Origin: Kangiella aquimarina DSM 16071
GTDB taxonomy: Bacteria; Pseudomonadota; Gammaproteobacteria; Enterobacterales; Kangiellaceae
NCBI RefSeq assembly: GCF_000374105.1
Contig: NZ_KB893650.1
Location: 924,862-988,861 of the forward strand
Reading direction: 5' to 3'
DNA: 64,000 nucleotides
The translations under genes were made by a program, and so were the position numbers. Each line of letters opens with the position of its first letter. Within the stretch, counting starts at the first letter, position 1. Shown here in pieces: positions 28,270 to 36,261 of this stretch. Below the pieces are notes generated by a model. It was given only the letters and a program-made list of their open reading frames with translations. It made no database searches and was not told the DNA's origin.

Positions 28270-29481
28270 TTAGATACGTTCTATGACCCAGTAGCCACCC
28301 ATTATTGCAATGAGAACTGCAAGAGTGGGAACCAGTCTATACTGCAAGGTTTGAGTTTTTCTCAGACGAGACAACATAGGGAAAAGTAAAAAGATAATTG
28401 CAATCTGACCAATCTCTACCCCAAGATTAAAAGCTAGAATGCTTGAGATTTTATAGGTCTGACTAAGCCCTAGCTCAGAGAGCGCACCCGCAAAACCCAT
28501 TCCGTGAAGTAATCCAAATAGGAAAGTGATAACCCCCAATTTTTTAATCCACTGAGTAAGGATATTAATAGCAGTAAAAGCTACCGAGATTGCGATACCT
28601 ATTTCAGCCCACTGTGAAGGAATGGAAAGTAGATTCAGCGCGGTAAGGGTGAGCGTTATTGAGTGAGCGAGCGTGAAGCTGGTAATTAGAATAATCAGAT
28701 CTTTTAGCACTAAGCTCTGTGTCGATGAGAATCGACCGCGTCTGAATCGCAACCAGGCAAATGGTAGAATCAGTGCAAGCACAAACAATACGTGGTCAAG
28801 CCCCAACCAGATGTGGATAACACCCTGGTAAAGATAAAATGAAATCGTATCTAGTACGCTACTACTTACAAATTTTAAATCTACTTTTTGTTGATTACTA
28901 TCAATAATGAAAAACCTTTCATTATCATTATAGAGCCAGGTCAGTAGTAATTTGTGATCGTTAAGACTGTCAAAAAATGCACCATACTTTAATGATAAAT
29001 AGGAAATGGTTTCTGTAGTTGTGGGGCAGCTTATTAAAAAGGAAATTTGTAATAGGCGTTCGCCATACAGTTCAGATAGTTTCGGCGAGTTTGACCATTC
29101 AACAAGACAGGCTATTGCAGGAGATTTGTCTACTAAGGATATATTTTTTTCAGTAACTGTGTTTTCAGGTTGTTGCCAAAATGTAATATGATTGGTTAGA
29201 TAAGTGTCAATAACTGGCATGCTATCAATAACTTCCTGCCACTTAAGTCTTCCATCATTATCAGGATCAATAGATAGCGCCTGCTGAAGATCTAGTAGGG
29301 ATACTGCAATGTAGCCCTGATATTGATTATCACCATTGGGCTCAAGCTTTGCGTGAGCGGTGCTAAATTGATGAGCATGACCCGTTGTTGAATGAAAAAG
29401 GGCGATAGATGTCAGCACTAAAATTAGCAATAAAGACAAAGGCTCAAGAAAAAACCTTTTTTTTGTTTTAACTTTATTCAT
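28270..29481 (-). CDS. HupE/UreJ-family membrane protein with extracytoplasmic EF-hand domain
   Basis: 403 residues from the ATG at 29481 (GGAGGTGCTA upstream). A signal/TM segment (14-35) precedes an extracytoplasmic domain (36-205) containing one canonical EF-hand loop (D72, D74, D76, E83 in DPDNDGRLKWQE). Six TM helices (about 210-400) carry HupE/UreJ motifs: HIWLGLDH (H223, H230), SFTLAHS (H273), FLFGLLHGMGFAG (H326) and FNLGVEIGQ (E356). Family members are proposed nickel/cobalt permeases, but this larger two-part form has no assigned substrate. It overlaps the TPR gene by 8 bases and is last in the ECF/DUF4331 module. Confidence 0.88.
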   Translation of the reverse strand: MNKVKTKKRFFLEPLSLLLILVLTSIALFHSTTGHAHQFSTAHAKLEPNGDNQYQGYIAVSLLDLQQALSIDPDNDGRLKWQEVIDSMPVIDTYLTNHITFWQQPENTVTEKNISLVDKSPAIACLVEWSNSPKLSELYGERLLQISFLISCPTTTETISYLSLKYGAFFDSLNDHKLLLTWLYNDNERFFIIDSNQQKVDLKFVSSSVLDTISFYLYQGVIHIWLGLDHVLFVLALILPFAWLRFRRGRFSSTQSLVLKDLIILITSFTLAHSITLTLTALNLLSIPSQWAEIGIAISVAFTAINILTQWIKKLGVITFLFGLLHGMGFAGALSELGLSQTYKISSILAFNLGVEIGQIAIIFLLFPMLSRLRKTQTLQYRLVPTLAVLIAIMGGYWVIERI

Positions 29482-30625
29482 TAGCACCTCCTGCGACTTC
29501 TATAGACTGGGCCTTAATCAACAACTCTTTGTCGGATGGTTCTTTTACTTTTTTCCAGTTCTGCTCTGCCCAGTAAAGTGCTTGCTCAGAATCTGGTGAA
29601 ACGTATAAATAATAATAAGCAATGTCAGCTGCATGAAGTTTATCGCTTCGTTTGATTCTTAGTTCGATCTTTTCTTTTGCTAATTCCTGATAATGAGTAT
29701 CTTGTCCAATCAGTTGTTCTGCTCGGGCGAGACGAACAAACAAACCATCCTCCAGTTTGCTGTTACCGTAATCAAATTGCTTTAAGCGGTTATAGGCTTG
29801 ATTGAAGTTGCCATTTATCATTGCCATATCAGCCCATTGATACCATTGACTGACCGGTGCGATATCTAATTTAAATGCAAAGTGCTGTTCGGCTTTTTCG
29901 GTATCTTTCAAGATTCTGGCAATGTTTCCCGCTACCTGGTGATACCAAATTAGAACGCCACCAGAACTACGTTCATACTGATTTCTAAAGTTGATTAATA
30001 ACTGATAGGACTTTTCTGGCTGACCGGCTAAAGCTTCGGTTTCAATTAGGCATAGTTGAGCAAAGAGTGGCAATCCTTGTGATAATAACTCACTGCATGA
30101 TTGGCGTGCTGGATCAATATTTCCTTGTATATGATGTATGCGTGATTCAATTAATATTGCTTGGGCATAAAGCTGACTGCTATCTGGAATGGCTTGTAAT
30201 TCTTGCAATGCTTCTTTGAAGCGATGCTTTTTTTGTAGCAATAGAGCATTTATCAGTTTTAGTTCAGCTTGATCATTTTCAGAAAATTTCTGACCATTTA
30301 ATTTGAACTGTTTATTCCAGCTATCTGCTAACAACTGAGCCTTTTGCTCAAGATGACTTTGACCGGGAAGACTTGATTGTGAAAGTAGTTTTCTTAGCTG
30401 GGGATATGCAATGTCCCAGGTTTGATTTACACGCTCATTTGTCTTGATTGTGTTTTTTGAATTAGTGGTAGATGCCGCTTCATATTCCAGAACCACTTCA
30501 TCTTTATTAATGGGAACCCAGGTTTCGTTCTGTGCATAAACTGAGTTCGAAGTTAAAAGTACTGGCAGGGCATAACACCCTGACAGTACTATATTTCTAA
30601 ACAATTTTAGAACAGTGTGGTTCAT
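29474..30625 (-). CDS. Secreted tetratricopeptide-repeat protein
   Basis: 383 residues with a signal peptide ending VYAQ near 31. Helix-turn-helix TPR-like units follow (HRFKEALQELQAIPDSSQLYAQAILIESRIHHIQGNIDPARQSC; LKDTEKAEQHFAFKLDIAP; NFNQAYNRLKQF). It probably acts as a periplasmic adaptor. It lies 3 bases after the lipoprotein gene and overlaps the HupE-like gene, so they are translationally linked. Confidence 0.8.
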   Translation of the reverse strand: MNHTVLKLFRNIVLSGCYALPVLLTSNSVYAQNETWVPINKDEVVLEYEAASTTNSKNTIKTNERVNQTWDIAYPQLRKLLSQSSLPGQSHLEQKAQLLADSWNKQFKLNGQKFSENDQAELKLINALLLQKKHRFKEALQELQAIPDSSQLYAQAILIESRIHHIQGNIDPARQSCSELLSQGLPLFAQLCLIETEALAGQPEKSYQLLINFRNQYERSSGGVLIWYHQVAGNIARILKDTEKAEQHFAFKLDIAPVSQWYQWADMAMINGNFNQAYNRLKQFDYGNSKLEDGLFVRLARAEQLIGQDTHYQELAKEKIELRIKRSDKLHAADIAYYYLYVSPDSEQALYWAEQNWKKVKEPSDKELLIKAQSIEVAGGANE

Positions 30626-30628
30626 TGT

Positions 30629-31162
30629 TTACTGTTCTCCTTCAATGACTAAGTCCTGATAGTAATCAGTAGTATCAACATCGAAAATGAACTCACGGCC
30701 ATTAACTCCAGTTGGCTCATCCGTTGCAGCTTTGGAGTATGATGCGCGACTATAGGAACTGAACAGCTCCTGCTTAACGTTGATCGTAATATCAACCACA
30801 GCTGGGTCAGATGTTGCACTGCCATCGCTAACAACAAAGCTAAACTGATCTGAACCTGTATAGCCGTTATCTGGAGTGTAACTAAAACTACCATCAGAAT
30901 TGACAGTTAAGACGCCGTACATAACATCCTCTGAAACACTAAATGTCAAAGTATCTCCATCGGCATCAGTACCTTCCAGTTGACCAGTTACCGTTGTATC
31001 AGTCTCTGTTATGACACTTTGGCTGACAGCTTCGGGTTTTGTATTCATTGGTGGCTCAAAGGCTGAATATGGCCCATCATCACCACAGGCGCTCAACAAT
31101 AGAACACTAAGGATAAATATACCTATTAAGGGTATAGACGATGTATATTTTGCAGTATTCAT
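30629..31162 (-). CDS. Lipoprotein with one cadherin-like/VCBS-type Ig domain
   Basis: 177 residues. The lipobox LLSAC gives Cys26. A single beta-sandwich unit (about 48-128) shows the tandem-repeat signature GTDADGDTLTFSV...GVLTVNSDGSFSYTPDNGYTGSDQFSFVVSDG with calcium-binding DxDGD. Such domains usually occur in long arrays in adhesins; here there is one. The C-terminal 45 residues are unique. It lies 10 bases after the DUF4331 gene in the same operon. Confidence 0.82.
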   Translation of the reverse strand: MNTAKYTSSIPLIGIFILSVLLLSACGDDGPYSAFEPPMNTKPEAVSQSVITETDTTVTGQLEGTDADGDTLTFSVSEDVMYGVLTVNSDGSFSYTPDNGYTGSDQFSFVVSDGSATSDPAVVDITINVKQELFSSYSRASYSKAATDEPTGVNGREFIFDVDTTDYYQDLVIEGEQ

Positions 31163-31172
31163 GAGTTCCTCC

Positions 31173-32768
31173 TTAGTTTGGTGAGCCAGCTAATGGCGTA
31201 CGCAAGTAAGGGAACTGCTCATCAATATCTGCCGCTGATAAAGGCGCGCCATCAGTGAATGGTGCTGTACCGACATTGGCATCTTCAGGTTGGCATAAGC
31301 CAAGATTAGTTGGAGCGCCACCTACAGGAATTTCATGACACAGGCGTCCCATAACAACGCGTAAAGCAATATCCACTACATCATCGCCAGGACGGCGACC
31401 ATTTGGGAAGCCAGCCAAGTCATCGCCAATTACACCTAGAGGTGACTGGTTGGCAGCTGGTGTTGCTGGAATTGCTGTGTTCAAACGAAGCATCTCTGAA
31501 GGAGTAACAGTTGCCTGTTGATTAACGCCTGCAAATCCAGTCAGGAATGCAGCGACCAGATCATTTCGCGGGAAGTTAGTTGGCGCAATCGTTTCAAAGT
31601 TTGTGCCTAACGTCGCATTAACTGCATCACGGAAGAGTAAATCAAGTAGTGCAGGGAAGCTTGGGTGCGTCACATAATCTGCGAACTGAATGTCCGTAGT
31701 TGGCGCTGCTGTTGAAAAGGTATCTTTATCAGGCAGACCAATCACAACTTCATTCACCAGCGGTGCACTTAGACGTGACACTTGAACCATGGCGCCACCA
31801 TTGACTTCAGGTTTTTCAAATGTTGCATTTGGGTTCTGGATACGTGCTTGCGGTAAACTTGCCGTAGTCCATGCCCCAATCACGCCATTCCCATCGCCTA
31901 CCAGGCAGCTGGCTGGTAATTCTAAAGCCAATGTTGTGACATTCTTATCTCTTAAGTCATCGTTAGCAACATCCTGAGTGATACCACCGGGGAAACCACC
32001 GCCATCACCGGCACCAGGTGCACTATCGCCTTCGACTGGAACATAGTTCACTAAGTCAAAGCTTTCACCAAGGTTAACTGCGAAGGGGTCTTTGCGTTGT
32101 CCGACAAACACGCGGCCTGGTTGGGCGCAGTTTGGCAAAGAAACGCTGTATACGTACTGATCGGCATAGGCTTGATAATCAGCAGCAGAAGAGAAGGTTT
32201 TATTACCAATATAATCCCACGGTTTAGTGAACGTTGAGCTACCCATGTCATTGCTAAGTGCTGTGCGAGTTCCTGAGCGAACAGGGCCTTCAATCTGAGT
32301 CAGGCTATAACTTTCGATAAAGTTTAAAGCTGAGTTATCACCAGCAATAATACCACCTGCATTTTTTAGGGGGATGGCAACCTGTCTCTGATTACCGTCA
32401 GGCCCGATAGTGAGCTTTATGCCCTCACCATTGGCTGCAAGACTATTGGTGAATTTGAATTGATAGGTGAGATCTTCAACCGCATCACCGTCACTGTCGA
32501 TATGGATGTTGTAAGCAGCTGCAGGGTCCATCGCAAAGTAGTTTGGCCCACCGTAGGCATCCTGCAACGGAATATAGTTGGCTAGAATGGTGACATATCC
32601 AGTTCGATCCGTTTCATAGCTGTTGAACAGATAAAAGTCTGTGGAATCAACAGTGGGATAACGGGTGATATTCGGGGCTTCACGGTGGCTGGATGCCTCC
32701 GTAGATTGATACATGAGTGTGCTGGCTAGAGTGAAGCAAACAGCACTGGTTATTAATTGTCTTTTCAT
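31173..32768 (-). CDS. Secreted DUF4331 protein
   Basis: 531 residues with a signal peptide ending TEA near 25. The mature N-terminus SSHREAPNITRYPTVDSTDFYLFNSYE is the DUF4331 hallmark, and GRRPGDDVVDIALRVVMGRLCHE near the C-terminus is also conserved. No biochemical function is known for the family. Acidic loops (IHIDSDGDAVEDLTYQF) suggest metal binding. Expression should come from the ECF-type promoter at 32806-32832. Confidence 0.88.
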   Translation of the reverse strand: MKRQLITSAVCFTLASTLMYQSTEASSHREAPNITRYPTVDSTDFYLFNSYETDRTGYVTILANYIPLQDAYGGPNYFAMDPAAAYNIHIDSDGDAVEDLTYQFKFTNSLAANGEGIKLTIGPDGNQRQVAIPLKNAGGIIAGDNSALNFIESYSLTQIEGPVRSGTRTALSNDMGSSTFTKPWDYIGNKTFSSAADYQAYADQYVYSVSLPNCAQPGRVFVGQRKDPFAVNLGESFDLVNYVPVEGDSAPGAGDGGGFPGGITQDVANDDLRDKNVTTLALELPASCLVGDGNGVIGAWTTASLPQARIQNPNATFEKPEVNGGAMVQVSRLSAPLVNEVVIGLPDKDTFSTAAPTTDIQFADYVTHPSFPALLDLLFRDAVNATLGTNFETIAPTNFPRNDLVAAFLTGFAGVNQQATVTPSEMLRLNTAIPATPAANQSPLGVIGDDLAGFPNGRRPGDDVVDIALRVVMGRLCHEIPVGGAPTNLGLCQPEDANVGTAPFTDGAPLSAADIDEQFPYLRTPLAGSPN

Positions 32769-32805
32769 AACGAGTTACCTACCTTTTTTGTGTATGTAAC
32801 TCGTA

Positions 32806-32832
32806 TACGAGTGAGAGATTCAATTGGATGCA
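32806..32832 (-). promoter_or_regulatory. Predicted ECF sigma promoter of the DUF4331 operon
   Basis: On the minus strand TGCATCCAA (32832-32824), 14 bases, then CGTA (32809-32806). The same two elements with the same 14-base gap precede the ECF sigma gene (34163-34189). The -35 lies in the arm of an inverted repeat, TCAATTGGATG (32820-32830) and CATCCAATTGA (32852-32862). The -10 lies in the 14-bp palindrome ACTCGTATACGAGT (32799-32812). Confidence 0.7.
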
Positions 32833-32895
32833 AAAAAAATATAAATATTTACATCCAATTGATTATATTAACTTTTTAGATCTAACCGCTTGTTT

Positions 32896-33585
32896 CTATC
32901 CGGTAATCTGAATCCACTGTGCAGTCAGAATAATCGGACCGGTTGGTGCGCCGGTAGGTGAACCATTTTCAGGCTCGATACTGACCGCAAGCCCTGACTG
33001 GACTAAATCCTTAAGCTGAGCGGGAACGGATAAGGTCTTATTTCCTGATTCTGGTAATAAGCCGAGGGAAATAGGTGCCTGACCGTTAGCTGGAAGCATC
33101 CACAACTCAAAGTCCTGATCCGGTTGAATATCCGGAAGGGAGCTAACACTTACTGTTAAGGTATTGCCAGTCTTTTGGACAACCCATGCCGGTTGGTTCT
33201 GTTCGACTTGTAGAACAGCCAGAGCTTGAGGTTGTTGAGTAGGAGGGGTAACAGGTTGTGCCATCCAGATATAGGCAACTAACAACAAGCATGCAGTTGT
33301 TGCCAGCCAGCCTGATATTGTCCACCACGAGCCGGAAGAAACTTTACCTTTGCTGTTCCAGCCCAGTCTTGCAGTGATGCTTTGCCAAACCTGTGAATCT
33401 GGAGTGATTGGCTTCAGCTCTTCAGCCATGGGATTTAAAATCTGCTCCCAATGCCATACGGCCTGCTGAAGGTGGCTATGTTTAACCATCAGCTTCTTAA
33501 AGCGACGACGTGCCAGTGGACTCATAGTCCCTATAACATAATGTTTGGCTAATTCGTTTGAGAGCTCTTCGTTATGATATCTCAT
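32896..33585 (-). CDS. RskA-type anti-sigma factor
   Basis: 229 residues. The N-terminal cytoplasmic part (1-85) has the LAKHYVIGTMSPLARRRFKKLM start typical of anti-sigma K-like proteins. One TM helix spans about 88-108. The C-terminal RskA domain is extracytoplasmic (ALAVLQVEQNQPAWVVQ, FELWMLPANGQAPISLGLLP). It should hold the ECF factor at the membrane until a signal arrives. It overlaps the sigma gene by 4 bases (ATGA). No zinc-binding HxxxCxxC motif is present, so it is not a ZAS/ChrR-type protein. Confidence 0.87.
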   Translation of the reverse strand: MRYHNEELSNELAKHYVIGTMSPLARRRFKKLMVKHSHLQQAVWHWEQILNPMAEELKPITPDSQVWQSITARLGWNSKGKVSSGSWWTISGWLATTACLLLVAYIWMAQPVTPPTQQPQALAVLQVEQNQPAWVVQKTGNTLTVSVSSLPDIQPDQDFELWMLPANGQAPISLGLLPESGNKTLSVPAQLKDLVQSGLAVSIEPENGSPTGAPTGPIILTAQWIQITG

Positions 33586-34130
33586 GACTTAAGGCACCTT
33601 TTCAGAGCCTCAAGACCGCGTCTAATCCAGCTTTTGATCGAACCCAGCGGGGCGCTAAGGTGACGAGTAATTTCCTGATGGGTATACCCATAAAGAAAAG
33701 CTAATTGGATAGTATGTCTTTGTTCGCCTTTTAACAGTCGCATGCATTCGTCAAGCTTTTGATTGGAAGCATTCATGTCCAAATCAATCTGAGGATTGAT
33801 GTCGGTAGGCTCCGGCATTTTGTGTTGATGCTTTCTCTTGACCTGAGAATGACGTAGCTGATCAATGCATTGATTTCGCATGATACTTATGAGCCACGTC
33901 ATCACACTGCCGCGATCTGAGTGATACACTTCTGGGTTGTGCCAAACTTTGATGTAAACTTCTTGCAAAACTTCTTCCGCCAAATCCTTACGCCCTAGCA
34001 ACTTGGTTGCTATGGCCAGTAATTTTCCCGACGAATTCTCGTACAAACTTTGAAAGGCTTGTCGACTACCCATCGATATATCATTCAACCAGGCAAGTTG
34101 CAGCTGGTCATCGGAGTGTTGCTCAGACAT
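33582..34130 (-). CDS. ECF sigma factor, SigK/RskA-partnered type
   Basis: 182 residues. Region 2 (about 24-95) has AEEVLQEVYIKVWHNPEVYHSDRGSVMTWLISIMRNQCIDQLR. Region 4 (about 125-180) has QLAFLYGYTHQEITRHLSAPLGSIKSWIRRGLEALKRCL with its helix-turn-helix. It pairs with the RskA-type anti-sigma encoded immediately downstream. The leader carries the same TGCATCCAA-N14-CGTA element as the DUF4331 gene, implying positive autoregulation. Confidence 0.92.
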   Translation of the reverse strand: MSEQHSDDQLQLAWLNDISMGSRQAFQSLYENSSGKLLAIATKLLGRKDLAEEVLQEVYIKVWHNPEVYHSDRGSVMTWLISIMRNQCIDQLRHSQVKRKHQHKMPEPTDINPQIDLDMNASNQKLDECMRLLKGEQRHTIQLAFLYGYTHQEITRHLSAPLGSIKSWIRRGLEALKRCLKS

Positions 34131-34162
34131 GTCTACCCCACTTGTTTGAGTAACATTACTGT

Positions 34163-34189
34163 TACGTCTATGTCAGTATTTTGGATGCA
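34163..34189 (-). promoter_or_regulatory. Predicted autoregulated ECF promoter of the sigma gene
   Basis: On the minus strand TGCATCCAA (34189-34181), 14 bases, then CGTA (34166-34163). A start site near 34156 would leave a leader of about 25 bases. The elements match those before the DUF4331 gene in sequence and spacing. Confidence 0.72.
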
Positions 34190-34359
34190 GTTTTGCTTTT
34201 ATTAGATCGAACCTACGCTTGGGGATGTGAATATTATGTGCAGATTTTGGACTGACCAGATAAGGGTGTCACATTTAGGGTTATAAAAAGGAAAGGAACT
34301 GTCTCAGGTAGCGATCAGTAGCAAACGCCAGTCGGCTACCTGAGAATCATGCAGGAAGT

Positions 34360-35610
34360 TTATTGATTAAGTGAAACCTTGTCTTGGGCAATATCTAATA
34401 AAGTTGCCAGCAACAGGTTGGAACCTTGTTCGACATCCTGCCAGTGCGACCACTCATCAGGTGCGTGACTGACGCCGCCGACACTGGGTATGAATATGAG
34501 TCCGGTCGGAGTGATATCAGTGAAGAACTGAATATCGTGACCTGCGCCGCTTGGCATTTTTATGTAACTATAATTGAGCTTCTTAGCTTGCTGCTCTATC
34601 AGGTCTACTAGCTTTGGACTGAAATATTTTGGCTCTAACCAGCTCATTTGCTCGTACTCAAAGCGTAACTTATGTTTGCGAGCAATTGAGGAGAGCACCT
34701 TGCCGCAGCTGTTAGCAACCTGCTGCATAACTTCTTCGCTCATATCACGACCGACCAGAGTAAAGTGTGCTTCACCGGGAATCGTGTGTGCGTAACCCGG
34801 TTTTAAATCGACGCGACCAATAGTTAGTCGAGTTTTATCAGTGCCTTCCTCATCAATGATTCTGTTGATCTCGTGAGCAAAGTCGGCAACACCCATAAAA
34901 GCATCACTGCGCATATCCATCGGTGCAGTACCGGCATGGTCGGCTTTCCCTTTTAGTTTAACCAACCATTTGAAAACACCAGAAATGCCATCGACCACGC
35001 CAATAGTTTTCTGCTGTTTTTCCAGAACTGGACCCTGTTCGATATGCAGTTCGAGAAAGGCCTTAATGCTGCCGGGATCCCGTCTGCAATGCAGGGCATC
35101 ATGAATATCCAGTCCACATCGTTGCATCGCATCCTTGAGAAATTCACCTTTGGGATCGCGTGCAGATTCCAGCCATTGGAAATTGAGATTACCACTTAGA
35201 GCCTGGGCACCGAGCATGCCGCCAAAGCGTCCTTCCTCTTCACTGGTGCCGATAATTTCAATCGGATGCTTGGGCTCAATGTTATGTTCTCTGAGTACGC
35301 GAATACACTCCAAACCAGCCATAACACCCAAAGTCCCATCAAACATACCACCTGCTGGAACTGAGTCGAGGTGCGAGGCAATAATAATGGCAGGCTTATC
35401 AGGATCGCCTAACCGGCCACAGACATTACCGACGCCATCCATGTGAGTTTTCAGGCCATTGGCTTCGAACTGCTCCATGACCCAACGGCGAGCCTGCATA
35501 TCCACATCGGTCAAACCCTGGCGATAGATGCCTTTGTCTTTTGGGTTAAAACCAAAGTTGGCTAGTTCGTATAAATCTTTTTCAATTCGTTCAATATTGA
35601 CGGAATAGAT
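34360..35610 (-). CDS. M20-family Zn-dependent amidohydrolase (allantoate / N-carbamoyl-amino-acid type)
   Basis: 416 residues if read from an AUC codon at 35608-35610. Metal-ligand segments are ASHLDSVPAGGMFDGTLGV, GTSEEEGRFGG and LHIEQGPVLE, with FLFIPSVGGVSHAPDEW at the C-terminus. It should hydrolyse ureido (N-carbamoyl) substrates, releasing ammonia and CO2. The conserved N-terminal part (VNIERIEKDLYELANFGFNPKDKGIYRQGLT) lies upstream of the first ordinary start codon, and an AAAGGAGG site sits 7 bases before the AUC. The shorter frame from TTG 35514 would lose it. Confidence 0.8.
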   Translation of the reverse strand: MYSVNIERIEKDLYELANFGFNPKDKGIYRQGLTDVDMQARRWVMEQFEANGLKTHMDGVGNVCGRLGDPDKPAIIIASHLDSVPAGGMFDGTLGVMAGLECIRVLREHNIEPKHPIEIIGTSEEEGRFGGMLGAQALSGNLNFQWLESARDPKGEFLKDAMQRCGLDIHDALHCRRDPGSIKAFLELHIEQGPVLEKQQKTIGVVDGISGVFKWLVKLKGKADHAGTAPMDMRSDAFMGVADFAHEINRIIDEEGTDKTRLTIGRVDLKPGYAHTIPGEAHFTLVGRDMSEEVMQQVANSCGKVLSSIARKHKLRFEYEQMSWLEPKYFSPKLVDLIEQQAKKLNYSYIKMPSGAGHDIQFFTDITPTGLIFIPSVGGVSHAPDEWSHWQDVEQGSNLLLATLLDIAQDKVSLNQ

Positions 35611-35754
35611 AAGCTATCCTCCTTTTGAGTTATTGCTTATACCCTACCAAATCTTAGTAACCTATTGTAATTGTTTAAACTTCATACAGCCAATTTGATT
35701 TGAATACAAAGCTTTGCTAAAGTGGCTTGTCTTTGCAAAGACAGCATAACTTTT

Positions 35755-36258
35755 ATGGCCTTACACCTGATTGCGGTCATTTTTTCCATCGTCACATTCA
35801 GTAATTCAGCAATTTCTTCGAGTTGCGAAGGAAGTGCTTGTGAGTTTGAGCTTACGCCACAAGAGCAAAGTTCGGACGCTGGTTACTTCAGTGTCGAATG
35901 GAATAGTTTGACTACAAATCAAAGTGAAGACGAGCAAGTCTTAACAGACTCTGCTTATAAAGCTCCCAAGTATCTTCAATTGGCAACCAATGAAGGCTTC
36001 ACGCCTGAGTTGCAGCTGCTGGATATTACCTATCAGGATAAGATTCACCTGACGGGGTACGATGATGGGACCTACTTCCTCCGTCTGCTTGATGAACAGC
36101 AGAACGTCTTAAGCAATGTAGCCAAAGTGACCATTAAACATCATCCGTTCGAGCGAGTGTGGTTGGTATTTGGTATTGGCGCGCTAATGTTCGCTATTCT
36201 TATTGGTTACATGATTTCTAGAGCTTTTCGATCAAAAGAGACTTCAACAGAAGACTAA
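35755..36258 (+). CDS. Exported membrane-anchored protein, unknown function
   Basis: 167 residues from ATG 35755. A signal peptide (about 1-22) precedes a small beta-sandwich region resembling a fibronectin III-like fold (YFSVEWNS...LQLATNEGFTPELQLLDITYQ...GYDDGTYFLRLLDEQQNVLSNVAKVTI). One TM helix (about 130-152) and a short basic tail end it. It stops 3 bases before the symporter gene, so it is probably an accessory or sensor subunit of that transporter. A GTG at 35722 is an alternative start. Confidence 0.7.
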   Translation: MALHLIAVIFSIVTFSNSAISSSCEGSACEFELTPQEQSSDAGYFSVEWNSLTTNQSEDEQVLTDSAYKAPKYLQLATNEGFTPELQLLDITYQDKIHLTGYDDGTYFLRLLDEQQNVLSNVAKVTIKHHPFERVWLVFGIGALMFAILIGYMISRAFRSKETSTED

Positions 36259-36261
36259 CTC

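Noticed and set aside
35518-35610. Frameshift or pseudogene at the start of the M20 hydrolase
   Set aside because: The conserved N-terminal codons are in one frame with the rest, and only the start codon is unusual, so an AUC start or single-base error explains it better than a frameshift.
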